This document shows positions 17,570 to 29,112 of a stretch of 46,455 bases of DNA, one piece after another. The notes below the pieces were generated by a model. That model was given only the letters and a program-made list of their open reading frames with translations. It searched no databases and was not told the origin of the DNA. Position 1 is the first letter of the stretch; each line of letters opens with the position of its first letter. The translations under genes were made by a program, and so were the position numbers. Source of the stretch: Alphaproteobacteria bacterium. Lineage in GTDB: Bacteria; Pseudomonadota; Alphaproteobacteria; Micavibrionales; Micavibrionaceae. The stretch covers positions 1 through 46,455 of the forward strand of contig JAJFGS010000006.1 in the NCBI GenBank assembly GCA_021775995.1. Reading direction: 5' to 3'.

Positions 17570-18535
17570 TTAGTTTCTATATAATTTTTGTAACTGGGAA
17601 ATCATTAAGCCAACCAATATAAAGGCTCCTGCTTGGTGCATCGCCGCCAAGGGAATAGCAACTTGCGAGAGCAGGGTTACAATACCCAATCCAATTTGAA
17701 GCACGACCATACCTGTTAAGGTAAGGCTTCTTATACGATAGGCAAACCCCAAAACAATAATGCTTGTTATCATCGCTAGCCATCTATGGGTAAATTGAAC
17801 ACTGACAGGATCAATTAATATACTTATAAATGATTGCAACTCAGGGGGTATCCAATAGGGTCCCATCATCGGCCAGTTGTTGTAAACCAATCCTGCGTCA
17901 AGTCCAGCAACATACGCGCCCCATATAATAGTGATTGTTATAAAAGCCATGGTGATCCATGCGTGGCGTCTAAGGCAGAAAGAAGATGTTTCTTGGACTT
18001 TGTTTTTTAAACTGAATGCTAACCATAAAAGATAGGCAAAAATGATGAAGGCTAATACAAGATGGGCTGCCAATCTGAAATGGCTGACGGAGGGACGATC
18101 AATCAGACCGCTTTTAACCATATACCAGCCCATGAGGCCCTGAAGACCGCCAAGTATTAAGCCGATAAAGAGCTTTAATTTATAGCCTTGTGGAATTAGT
18201 TTCTTTATCCAAAAGTAAAAAAGAGGGATAGCATAGGCAGCACCAATCAGTCGCCCCCAAAGGCGGTGTAACCATTCCCAAAAGAAAATGTTTTTAAACT
18301 CGGTTAAATTCATGCCGATGTTTTTCTTCTGAAATTCTGGGCTTTCTTGATAAAGGGCGAATACTCTGTTCCATTCTGCCTCGTTTAGTGGAGGAAGGGT
18401 GCCAATGAGGGGGCGCCATTCCACCATGCTTAGGCCGCTTTCCGTCAGGCGTGTTACGGCGCCGATTACCGCCATGGCGAAAACCATAAAGGCCACACCA
18501 AACAGCCAGAAATAAAGGGCACGGTTTTGAAGCAT
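17570..18535 (-). CDS. ctaA: Heme A synthase (Cox15/CtaA)
   Basis: The 321 residues form about eight membrane helices and match the alphaproteobacterial/mitochondrial Cox15 type. Conserved motifs include GAVTRLTESGLSMVEWRP, FKNIFFWEWLHRLWGR, SHFRLAAHLVLA, GLDAGLVYNNWPMMG, FTHRWLA and MHQAGAF, with histidines that bind heme. The enzyme oxidises the C8 methyl of heme O to give heme A for cytochrome aa3-type oxidase. An ATG nine codons upstream (18562) is also possible. No ribosome site precedes either start, and a TATATA sits just before the chosen ATG. Confidence 0.94.
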   Translation of the reverse strand: MLQNRALYFWLFGVAFMVFAMAVIGAVTRLTESGLSMVEWRPLIGTLPPLNEAEWNRVFALYQESPEFQKKNIGMNLTEFKNIFFWEWLHRLWGRLIGAAYAIPLFYFWIKKLIPQGYKLKLFIGLILGGLQGLMGWYMVKSGLIDRPSVSHFRLAAHLVLAFIIFAYLLWLAFSLKNKVQETSSFCLRRHAWITMAFITITIIWGAYVAGLDAGLVYNNWPMMGPYWIPPELQSFISILIDPVSVQFTHRWLAMITSIIVLGFAYRIRSLTLTGMVVLQIGLGIVTLLSQVAIPLAAMHQAGAFILVGLMISQLQKLYRN

Positions 18536-18590
18536 GGCCAGAACTATATAACATCTTGACATCGTTTCAATATTTCTTTTGACTGCCCTG

Positions 18591-21084
<2,494 letters not shown>

Positions 21085-21093
21085 AGTTTTAAT

Positions 21094-21876
21094 ATGGCAT
21101 CATTTGATATTATAACTGTTGTTGGCTTGGCCTACCGAAAGACATGGTCAGAAATTGGTTATTTAGTACCCATGGCAGCCATTCCTTTTTTGGTTAAACT
21201 TGCTTGTTTTACTGCGCTATCAACTTTTATTAAAAGTGATAGCCTTTGGTTTACAGCAATTATATTGCTTCCAGCCTTTTTTCTTGAAGGTTGGTTGCTA
21301 AGCCATTGGGCAAGGACTGTGATGACGGGGACGCATCGTTGGCCGTTTCGTCCGAGTGGTGATGATGATCAAGATATGATGGAGTTGCAGTCACGGGGTA
21401 ATGGCGTTATGGCTGGGACAATCGCTTATGTTTTGATCAATTTTTTAATTGCAGGATATTACGCTTTTTTACTTCCATACTTTCCTGAAAATATGGACCC
21501 ACAAAATGCAGATCCGCGTTTTGCCGTTGTTGGTGTTATTATGATGACAACGGCATTACTTTTATTCCGCTTTTTATGGCTTTATATTCCTTTGTCCGCC
21601 AATTTGCCATTAGGAGAGATATTAAAAAAATTAGAACCAACGCGCCTAACATTTCATATGATAGGCGTTTGGTTGGTTTGTGCTGTTCCTGCTTTTTTGG
21701 CGTTACAGTTATTAGGGGAAGCCCTGTTAGGTATTTCGGGACAAGCGGAAGGTAATGCTTTTGTTGATACTGGATTTTTAATTTTTCGCCTTATCATTGA
21801 TATGATAAAAAACTTAATTTGTACGGCAGGCATGGCCTATGTGTTTTTGGCATTGTTTAAAACAAATAAAGCATGA
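21094..21876 (+). CDS. Multi-pass membrane protein of unknown function
   Basis: The 260 residues contain about six hydrophobic segments (roughly residues 20-45, 48-68, 105-128, 145-165, 185-208 and 230-255). A conspicuous polar loop (RPSGDDDQDMM) lies near residue 90. I recognise no family. It sits nine bases after the ferredoxin reductase and overlaps the ferredoxin start by four bases (ATGA), so it is in the same operon. Any functional link to electron transfer is inference from position only. Confidence 0.85.
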   Translation: MASFDIITVVGLAYRKTWSEIGYLVPMAAIPFLVKLACFTALSTFIKSDSLWFTAIILLPAFFLEGWLLSHWARTVMTGTHRWPFRPSGDDDQDMMELQSRGNGVMAGTIAYVLINFLIAGYYAFLLPYFPENMDPQNADPRFAVVGVIMMTTALLLFRFLWLYIPLSANLPLGEILKKLEPTRLTFHMIGVWLVCAVPAFLALQLLGEALLGISGQAEGNAFVDTGFLIFRLIIDMIKNLICTAGMAYVFLALFKTNKA

Positions 21877-22190
21877 AAATTTTTGTTACAGATATAGGTG
21901 GTAAAGAGCATGAGCTAGAAGCTTTAGAGGGCTGGCGTGTGATGGAAATTATCAAGGATTACGGTTTACCGTTAAAGGCCGAATGCGGCGGTGCGTGTTG
22001 TTGCGCCACTTGCCACGTTTATGTTGATGAAGCGTGGTTGCCTAAGTTGCATGGGATGCAGGATGAAGAAGAAGATATGCTGGATGAAGCAATTGATATT
22101 CAGGATAATTCTCGTCTGTCTTGTCAGCTATTGATGAGCGAAGAATTGGATGGTCTTAAAGTCACCATCGCCCCTGGGACGGAACTATAA
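21873..22190 (+). CDS. Adrenodoxin-type 2Fe-2S ferredoxin
   Basis: The 105-residue protein carries the cluster pattern C38-x5-C44-x2-C47 and C84, in ECGGACCCATCHVYV and RLSCQL. Two further cysteines (C42, C43) lie inside the loop, as in several alphaproteobacterial ferredoxins of this type. The acidic helix (EEEDMLDEAID) is the usual partner-binding face. It is probably reduced by the reductase at 20032-21084. Its ATG overlaps the stop of the membrane protein gene. Confidence 0.94.
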   Translation: MKIFVTDIGGKEHELEALEGWRVMEIIKDYGLPLKAECGGACCCATCHVYVDEAWLPKLHGMQDEEEDMLDEAIDIQDNSRLSCQLLMSEELDGLKVTIAPGTEL

Positions 22191-22212
22191 TTTTAAGTTA
22201 ACAAAAACTTAA

Positions 22213-22497
22213 TCACTGAATCGTGAATTCTGCATCATAGAATTTGCTGTCTGCAGGGCTGATAATTTCTTTTTTAGCCACATAGACAGAGTGGAGCGAG
22301 CCATCAATTTCTTGTTCCCAAAAATCTAAAAAATTAAACAACTTTGGAAATTTGGGGGCGAGATCATAATGTTGCCAGATAAATTCCTGTAGAACTCTTG
22401 GGTGATCGGGCAAATGATAGTATATCTGGGCTGTGGTCAGACGGAAGCCCTGAAGCTGGATCGTTAATTCGCAGTTATTATTGTGCAAATCAGTCAT
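22213..22497 (-). CDS. usg: Usg family protein
   Basis: The 94 residues match the small Usg family of alphaproteobacteria: GFRLTTAQIYYHLPDHPRVL, IWQHYDLAPKFPKLFNFLDFW and GSLHSVYVA. The family is named for a gene upstream of trpF in some alphaproteobacteria; its function is unknown. A GTG at 22503 would add two residues; I chose the ATG. TATAAT lies only seven bases before that ATG, so the transcript may be leaderless. Confidence 0.85.
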   Translation of the reverse strand: MTDLHNNNCELTIQLQGFRLTTAQIYYHLPDHPRVLQEFIWQHYDLAPKFPKLFNFLDFWEQEIDGSLHSVYVAKKEIISPADSKFYDAEFTIQ

Positions 22498-22504
22498 ACC
22501 CACG

Positions 22505-22510
22505 ATTATA
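22505..22510 (-). promoter_or_regulatory. Possible -10 box of usg (leaderless start)
   Basis: On the minus strand the hexamer is TATAAT, and the usg ATG begins eight bases after it, where transcription would start. No good -35 box is seen at 16-18 bases and there is no ribosome site, so the call rests on the -10 box alone. Confidence 0.35.
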
Positions 22511-22687
22511 CCATAGATTTTGTTACAAAAACATTACTAGGGGCGGTTTTTTGCTGGTTTTTAGAGAAAAAGTTATTATTTTACAATGATTTAGTCATCA
22601 TGCCTACAAGCTGATCACGTGTCTTGTTCCTTAAGGTGTATTGTTATAAACAAAATAAGCTTTCCAAAAATTCTTAAAGAGGAACAT

Positions 22688-23872
22688 ATGATTATCAAGG
22701 CAGACAACAAACAAGCCGCTGAAAAACTTAAAGCTTTAAAAACTTTAATGGTTGAAAATGGCGCATGGTTTCATGACAGGCTGACTGTTATTATTTCTGG
22801 CAGCGACGTAAGAGTAGAGATGACTGGGCCAACGGTACACAAAATGCCTATTCTTCAAGTTCTGGAAGACTTGTTGGTTCCTTACCATGCAGCGAACATG
22901 ACAGTTAAAGATAATCTTTTATACTGTGATCCAAATCTCGATATTCTCTCTCCTGTTCAGGCTGAGATTATTCAACATGTGATTGATTTTTTTAATTTAA
23001 CAAAAAAGATAAGTGCCTACCAAGAACAATGGATAGCTCCAAAATACAAACAAGCTCCTGCGTTATTTGAACCTTTATTCGCTGCTAAAAGTGAAATGGT
23101 TGCAGAGACAAAAATAGCTGACTTTGTCAGAGGAGAAGCGGGATCTATGTCAGAGGAGGAGTTTTTGTGCTGGTGCTTTTTTCAATCTCGTTTTATCGGT
23201 AAGGGAGATGAATCAGGTAAAATGAATTTATACGTCATGCCGATTATTGATTTTTTAAACCACGATTATCGCGGGTCTTCTTTTGCTTTCAAAGATGGTT
23301 CTTTGCTTGTCAAAAATGTCCAACCATTTTCTGGGCGGTGTGAATGTTATGCTGCTTATGGGCGTTATGACACACTTGATTTATTTTTGTCCTATGGTTT
23401 CATCGATACTAATATTCCCTATACTGTTTCTGTTCCTATGGAGATCAAGGTTTTTGATTCCTGTCTATTGAAAATAGAAAACCGTGGTATTCACCGAACA
23501 AATCAGAGGGTGCCATCCAAGCTAAGTGATTTAAAAGGTATTCTACCGAAGTTGCGGAAACAGGATGACGGTACTTTCTCTATTCCACATTTGTTGATTC
23601 CAGCGACAACGATGCCTCATTCGATGCGCCGTGTTTTGCATGCTCTTATTACAACGATCATGGAAAATGATTCATCGCCAGAATTAATTGTTGATAATGT
23701 CTATCGTTTGGAAAAAGAAATTATCAATACAAATGTTCAATTTTATGAAGATGTTTTAGAGAAAATCCAAGATATGGAAGCTCCTAAACATTTGAAGGAT
23801 GAAGTGGTTTTGGTAGCGACGACGCAGCTGAATAAATTATATAAATATCCCTATCAAAATGATTTTTTTTAA
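22688..23872 (+). CDS. SET-domain protein, Rubisco LSMT/SETD6-like (putative lysine methyltransferase)
   Basis: The product has 394 residues from the ATG at 22688, six bases after AGAGGAAC; the frame is open further upstream to 22619. Residues 183-240 match the core of LSMT/SETD6-type SET domains: PIIDFLNHD (NH at 191-192), then ECYAAYGRYD (Tyr 224), then LDLFLSYGFID. The C-terminal half resembles the helical substrate-binding domain of that family. The N-terminal SET strands are diverged and not clearly recognisable. It may methylate a protein lysine, target unknown. The enzyme assignment is inference from motifs. Confidence 0.65.
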   Translation: MIIKADNKQAAEKLKALKTLMVENGAWFHDRLTVIISGSDVRVEMTGPTVHKMPILQVLEDLLVPYHAANMTVKDNLLYCDPNLDILSPVQAEIIQHVIDFFNLTKKISAYQEQWIAPKYKQAPALFEPLFAAKSEMVAETKIADFVRGEAGSMSEEEFLCWCFFQSRFIGKGDESGKMNLYVMPIIDFLNHDYRGSSFAFKDGSLLVKNVQPFSGRCECYAAYGRYDTLDLFLSYGFIDTNIPYTVSVPMEIKVFDSCLLKIENRGIHRTNQRVPSKLSDLKGILPKLRKQDDGTFSIPHLLIPATTMPHSMRRVLHALITTIMENDSSPELIVDNVYRLEKEIINTNVQFYEDVLEKIQDMEAPKHLKDEVVLVATTQLNKLYKYPYQNDFF

Positions 23873-23951
23873 ATCTTACGACCCATAAATACAGGGCTTG
23901 ATGAACTGTGTAACTATTTTGCCGTATATTTTACACAAAAATAGGTCTGGA

Positions 23952-23973
23952 AGCGGTTTTCCGCTGGTTTTTT
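23952..23973 (+). terminator. Probable terminator after the SET-domain gene
   Basis: AGCGG (23952-23956) and CCGCT (23961-23965) form a 5-bp stem around TTTT, then GG and six T. The stem is short, so strength is uncertain. It lies 80 bases after the stop and just before the groESL promoter. Confidence 0.5.
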
Positions 23974-23987
23974 AATGTTGAATCTTC

Positions 23988-24016
23988 TTGAAAATTTTTG
24001 ATTTCTTATGCTATAA
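23988..24016 (+). promoter_or_regulatory. Promoter of groES-groEL
   Basis: TTGAAA (23988-23993) and CTATAA (24011-24016) are spaced by 17 bases, a good housekeeping-sigma promoter. Transcription would start near 24023, about 80 bases before the groES ATG. No sigma-32 consensus is evident. Confidence 0.65.
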
Positions 24017-24040
24017 CACATCAGCTCTGGAATCAGGGTT

Positions 24041-24066
24041 TTAGCATGCTCATGGTGAGGTGCTAA
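24041..24066 (+). promoter_or_regulatory. CIRCE-like inverted repeat (HrcA operator)
   Basis: TTAGCA (24041-24046) and TGCTAA (24061-24066) bound a 26-base imperfect palindrome with inner CTC and GAG triplets. The classical CIRCE is TTAGCACTC-N9-GAGTGCTAA; here the outer six bases of each arm match and the inner parts are offset by inserted bases. It lies shortly after the predicted transcription start, the usual CIRCE position, so HrcA repression is plausible. Confidence 0.6.
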
Positions 24067-24104
24067 TTTTACTAACGAAATCAAACTCTTAGAGGAGAAT
24101 AAAA

Positions 24105-24395
24105 ATGAAATTTCGTCCATTACATGATCGAGTTTTACTGCGTCGCATAGAGCAGGAAGCTAAAACAGCTGGTGGGATTATTATTCCAGATACAGCACAA
24201 GAAAAACCTATGGAAGGTGAAATCGTTGCCGTCGGAACGGGACACGTTAATGACAATGGTGATGTACGCCCGCTAGATGTGAAATCTGGTGATCGCGTCA
24301 TTTTCTCAAAATGGGCTGGTACGGAAGTACAAGTCGATGGTGAAGAGCTTATGGTAATGAAAGAATCCGATATTATCGGTGTCATTGCTGCCTAA
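24105..24395 (+). CDS. groES: Co-chaperonin GroES
   Basis: The 96 residues begin [18 protein letters not shown] and include the mobile-loop region [15 protein letters not shown] that docks on GroEL. GroES caps the GroEL chamber during folding. The ribosome site is AGAGGAG, eight bases before the ATG. It is the first gene of the groES-groEL operon, with the promoter and operator directly upstream. Confidence 0.98.
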   Translation: MKFRPLHDRVLLRRIEQEAKTAGGIIIPDTAQEKPMEGEIVAVGTGHVNDNGDVRPLDVKSGDRVIFSKWAGTEVQVDGEELMVMKESDIIGVIAA

Positions 24396-24419
24396 CCAAT
24401 ATTTTAATGAATGAATGCT

Positions 24420-26130
<1,711 letters not shown>

Positions 26131-26160
26131 TTCATCTATCCATTACTAAGGAATTTAAAA

Positions 26161-26188
26161 AGGCTGGAAACTTTCCAGCCTTTTTTTT
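26161..26188 (+). terminator. Intrinsic terminator of groES-groEL
   Basis: AGGCTGGAAA (26161-26170) and TTTCCAGCCT (26172-26181) form a near-perfect stem followed by a run of T to 26188. It lies 30 bases after the groEL stop. Confidence 0.93.
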
Positions 26189-26216
26189 GTAACCTTTACT
26201 AAATCAAAGTAACTTC

Positions 26217-26246
26217 TTGTTAAAATTATTTGATTTAAGTTATAAT
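26217..26246 (+). promoter_or_regulatory. Promoter of the 26252 gene, likely leaderless
   Basis: TTGTTA (26217-26222) and TATAAT (26241-26246) are 18 bases apart. The ATG at 26252 begins six bases after the -10 box, where transcription would start, and there is no ribosome site. A leaderless mRNA is the simplest reading. Confidence 0.6.
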
Positions 26247-26251
26247 ACCCT

Positions 26252-26884
26252 ATGGGAAATCGGGGACAAAATTTAAAGGAACAGATCGGTAATAACCTCA
26301 TTGGTGTAGTTATTTTGGGGCTAGGAGCCTTGGCATTGATTATGGTGGGTTATCTAGCTTATCAAAAACTCTATTCTTCTGATGTTTCGGATAAAGTTCA
26401 ACAAAATGATGTTGATCTCTTTAAGAAAGCAGGGAGGGTGGCCAATCGTGCGGCGGGAGAAAAGCCAACCTCTGAAAAAACTACATATAAACGTCAAAAA
26501 TCTATATCTGAGAAAGAAATTTCAGGAGCATGGCAAGCACGTCTTAAAAATGAGAAAGCTTTGCTAGAGATGAAAAAGGGAAAATATAGATTAATTATTA
26601 TTCCTAATAAGGCGTCAAAGAAACGATATTATTCAAACGGTGATTATAAAATTCAAGATGGTATTGTCATGTTGATGCCCGATTTAAATAGAGGGCCACC
26701 TGAAAGTGAAACATTTAAGTATTCAGTTTTAACACGTAGCAAGATGCCGCTAATGGCTGTGAAATATAAAGGAAAACTTATTTGGCAGGTGCCTCCGCGA
26801 GATATAAAAATTTACGTTCCACCTTATCATCCTGTTTTAAATCGAGCAGAAGACAAGATTGTGGTATGGAGCGTTTTAGAATAA
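26252..26884 (+). CDS. Membrane-anchored protein of unknown function
   Basis: The 210 residues contain one membrane helix (about residues 16-38) near the N-terminus. A polar linker rich in Lys and Glu follows, then a C-terminal domain from about residue 88 with alternating hydrophobic strands (GAWQARLKNEKALLEMKKGKY, YYSNGDYKIQDGIVMLMPDL) that looks like a small beta-barrel. No domain is recognised with confidence. The gene lies between the groEL terminator and mutM (nine bases before mutM) and may be co-transcribed with it. Confidence 0.8.
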   Translation: MGNRGQNLKEQIGNNLIGVVILGLGALALIMVGYLAYQKLYSSDVSDKVQQNDVDLFKKAGRVANRAAGEKPTSEKTTYKRQKSISEKEISGAWQARLKNEKALLEMKKGKYRLIIIPNKASKKRYYSNGDYKIQDGIVMLMPDLNRGPPESETFKYSVLTRSKMPLMAVKYKGKLIWQVPPRDIKIYVPPYHPVLNRAEDKIVVWSVLE

Positions 26885-26893
26885 GCTTTATTT

Positions 26894-27739
26894 ATGCCTG
26901 AGTTACCCGAAGTTGAAACTGTAATGCGCGGCCTTGCGCCTGTTATGCTGAACAATAAGGTCAGTAAAGTTAAATTATATCGTAAAGATTTGCGCGTGCC
27001 TTTCCCCAAAAATATGGAAGGGGAACTGGCAGGATTGTCCATTGTGTCATTAAAGCGCCGTGCAAAATATATATTGGTTTATTTTGATGGTGGGCTTATT
27101 TTGTCTGTTCATCTTGGTATGTCAGGAAGGATTTTGATTAATCCTAAAAACAATAAATATGACCTAAAAAAACACGACCATATGGTTATAACGCTGCAAG
27201 ATGGTGTACAAATTATTTATAATGATCCACGCCGCTTTGGTATGGTTTTTATTTTAAAAGCGAGTGAATTGGAAACTCATGCTGCTTTTAGGCATTTGGG
27301 TCCTGAACCATTAGGCAATGAATTTTCCGCTCCTTATTTGGTAGAATCTTTTAAAAATAAGAAAGCATCGATCAAGCAAGCACTTCTTGATCAACGTATG
27401 GTTGTGGGGGTAGGAAATATTTATGCAAGTGAGGCACTGTATCAATCTAATATAAATCCACAAAAGCTAGCGGGGGAGATTACGGCCAAGAAAGCGGAAG
27501 AGTTGGTTATTGCAACTCGTGATGTTTTAAGAAGGGCAATCAATGCTGGCGGCAGTACATTAAAAGATTACCGTCATACAGACGGCGGATTGGGTTATTT
27601 TCAACATAACTTTCAGGTTTATGACCAAGAGGGAAAGGCTTGTCCTGACTGTAATTGCAATATTGATAAAACTGGCGGCATAAAACGCATCGTTCAATCG
27701 GGTCGTTCAACATTTTATTGCCCCAGCAAGCAGAAGTAG
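26894..27739 (+). CDS. mutM: Formamidopyrimidine-DNA glycosylase
   Basis: The 281 residues begin MPELPEVETVMRGL; Pro2 and Glu3 are the catalytic residues of Fpg. The H2TH region (QALLDQRMVVGVGNIYASEAL) and the DNA-binding GGSTLKDYRHTDGGLGYFQ are present. The enzyme removes 8-oxoguanine and ring-opened purines from DNA. The C-terminal zinc finger has C250, C255 (with an extra C253) and C276, but the fourth ligand is replaced: the protein ends YCPSKQK where YCPxCQ is expected (Lys279). Confidence 0.95.
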   Translation: MPELPEVETVMRGLAPVMLNNKVSKVKLYRKDLRVPFPKNMEGELAGLSIVSLKRRAKYILVYFDGGLILSVHLGMSGRILINPKNNKYDLKKHDHMVITLQDGVQIIYNDPRRFGMVFILKASELETHAAFRHLGPEPLGNEFSAPYLVESFKNKKASIKQALLDQRMVVGVGNIYASEALYQSNINPQKLAGEITAKKAEELVIATRDVLRRAINAGGSTLKDYRHTDGGLGYFQHNFQVYDQEGKACPDCNCNIDKTGGIKRIVQSGRSTFYCPSKQK

Positions 27740-27753
27740 GGTACAACAGATAG

Positions 27754-28131
27754 ATGAGAATATTACATTATTATCTAATTATATTGGCTGCTATCTCTTT
27801 GGTAGTGTGGGTAGACAAATCTTATGCTGCCGACCCAGAATTTTTTGAAAGTTTGTACGATATTCCTGTTATGTCAGGACTGACTGAAGTTAAGGATATG
27901 AGTTTGAGCTTTGATAAGGCTGAAGGGCGTATTGCCTATGCGACGGCAATAGGTGAAAATATTAATGAATCGAATGTTCTGACTTTTTATAGTGAGGCTT
28001 TGAGTCAGATGGGTTGGCATAAAATTGCTCCCAATATATTTACCCGCGAGCAAGAAAAGCTAGAAATTTTTCTTGAAAAATCAAAGACTTCCGAGCTTGT
28101 TAAGTTTTCGATTAGCCCCGCCACCCAATAG
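27754..28131 (+). CDS. Periplasmic protein of unknown function
   Basis: The 125-residue product has a signal peptide (hydrophobic core about residues 5-19, probable cleavage after SYA near residue 25). The mature part holds FFESLYDIPVMSGLTEVKD and a segment VLTFYSEALSQMGWHKI. Similar small proteins with a YxDIPxMxGL motif occur in other alphaproteobacteria, but I know no function. It follows mutM by 14 bases and its stop lies inside a terminator stem. Confidence 0.8.
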   Translation: MRILHYYLIILAAISLVVWVDKSYAADPEFFESLYDIPVMSGLTEVKDMSLSFDKAEGRIAYATAIGENINESNVLTFYSEALSQMGWHKIAPNIFTREQEKLEIFLEKSKTSELVKFSISPATQ

Positions 28132-28154
28132 AGGAAAAAATTCCTCTATTTTGC
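28127..28154 (+). terminator. Terminator overlapping the stop of the 27754 gene
   Basis: AATAGAGGAA (28127-28136) and TTCCTCTATT (28141-28150) form a perfect 10-bp stem with an AAAA loop, ending in a short T-run. The stop codon TAG lies inside the stem. The reverse strand also has an A/T-rich flank, but no gene would use it. Confidence 0.75.
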
Positions 28155-28167
28155 TAGTTTGTTTATC

Positions 28168-28196
28168 TTGACATTGGGAGGTGAGATGCGTAAAAC
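28168..28196 (+). promoter_or_regulatory. Possible promoter of rpsT
   Basis: TTGACA (28168-28173) is a perfect -35 hexamer. TAAAAC follows after 17 bases as a weak -10. Transcription would start near 28203, giving a leader of about 125 bases before the rpsT ATG. A second, closer promoter cannot be excluded. Confidence 0.5.
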
Positions 28197-28327
28197 ACAC
28201 AGATCCTAAGCACTTACATAGGTATTTGGAGATTGGTTTTTCCGCACTTAAGCGGTAATTGTAAAGAATTTAACGTCCTTCACATTTATGTGTTTGGTAT
28301 ATATTAAGAGAAGAAAAGAGTTTAAAC

Positions 28328-28594
28328 ATGGCTAATCATGCTTCTGCCCTAAAACGTATTCGTCGTAACGCTCGTCGTGCTGATATAAATGGTGCGCGCC
28401 GTGGTCGTATTCGTACATTTATTAAAAAGATTGAGCTTGCGTTAACTGCTGGTGATACAAAGGCAGCAGAGGAAGCATTGAAAAATGCCCAACCTGAAAT
28501 TCAACGTGGTGTTGCAAAAGGTATTATGCCTAAGAATACGGCAGCAAGAAAAATATCTCGTTTAAGCGCACGTATTAAGGCTGCCAAAAATTAA
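28328..28594 (+). CDS. rpsT: 30S ribosomal protein S20
   Basis: The 88 residues match S20: [20 protein letters not shown], then [25 protein letters not shown]20 is a three-helix primary binder of 16S rRNA. It is a single-gene unit with a promoter upstream and a terminator downstream, and it lies directly before the putative origin region and dnaA, an arrangement seen in other alphaproteobacteria. Confidence 0.97.
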   Translation: MANHASALKRIRRNARRADINGARRGRIRTFIKKIELALTAGDTKAAEEALKNAQPEIQRGVAKGIMPKNTAARKISRLSARIKAAKN

Positions 28595-28657
28595 AATAAT
28601 CCTTTTAAAGCACATCTTAATCTGACGCGCTTTTTTATATGATAAATAGATATCATC

Positions 28658-28691
28658 AAACCTGACATAAATTTTATGCCAGGTTTTTTTA
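28658..28691 (+). terminator. Terminator after rpsT
   Basis: The 27 bases 28659-28685 are almost self-complementary: AACCTG...CAGGTT arms with one mismatch. They run into a seven-base T stretch. The hairpin lies 64 bases after the rpsT stop. Confidence 0.8.
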
Positions 28692-28785
28692 TAAAATTAC
28701 GAGTCAAGAAAAATAAAATTTCTTTTTTTATTTTTTGTATGAATCACCATTGACCAGGAAAAAAAATTGTTTAATGTCATCTTAG

Positions 28786-28794
28786 TTATTCACA
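28786..28794 (+). promoter_or_regulatory. DnaA box, perfect consensus
   Basis: TTATTCACA matches the TTATNCACA consensus exactly. A second box in opposite orientation lies 28 bases further on. Confidence 0.75.
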
Positions 28795-28822
28795 AGCAAA
28801 CACAAAAGTACTTGCAATAAGT

Positions 28823-28831
28823 TGTGAATAA
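28823..28831 (-). promoter_or_regulatory. DnaA box, inverted
   Basis: TGTGAATAA on the plus strand is the complement of TTATTCACA, again a perfect consensus. With the box at 28786 it forms an inverted pair upstream of dnaA. Confidence 0.75.
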
Positions 28832-29112
28832 TTTGGGGGAATTTTCCCGTTTGATTGGTTGGTTTTTTTTACATCAATCATGATCTTGTAAAAGATCAAA
28901 ATTATTTATTTAGTTTCTAAAAATTAAATAACTGATGTGAGGAAAAAACTTAAAATATTTAAAATTTTCATTTTTGAATTTAAGTTCTAACCTTTTTAAA
29001 AAATTACTATTTAACTATTGAGAACACAAAAAAATAAAACTTTGTGATGGATTTTTGTTGCTTTTTTAAAGCACATACTTTTAACATTTGTGAACTGGAG
29101 AATATAAAGAAG

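Larger units (their letters stand above)
28595..29112. other. Putative replication-origin / dnaA control region
   Basis: These 518 bases hold no supported gene. After the rpsT terminator come two perfect DnaA boxes in opposite orientation (28786 and 28823), a TGATCTT-GTAA-AAGATCA palindrome (28881-28898) with GATC sites, and then about 150 very A+T-rich bases up to dnaA. The layout fits an origin with an unwinding element next to dnaA, or an autoregulated dnaA promoter. Many alphaproteobacteria have the origin elsewhere (near hemE), so this stays tentative. Confidence 0.5.

Noticed and set aside
22541-22570. GGGCGGTTTTTTGCTGGTTTTT as a terminator like the one at 23952
   Set aside because: The sequence is similar, but the two arms do not pair into a stable stem.
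29044-29112. Longer DnaA start adding 23 residues
   Set aside because: The extra residues (Phe/Cys-rich) do not resemble DnaA domain I, and the conserved region begins after the ATG at 29113.
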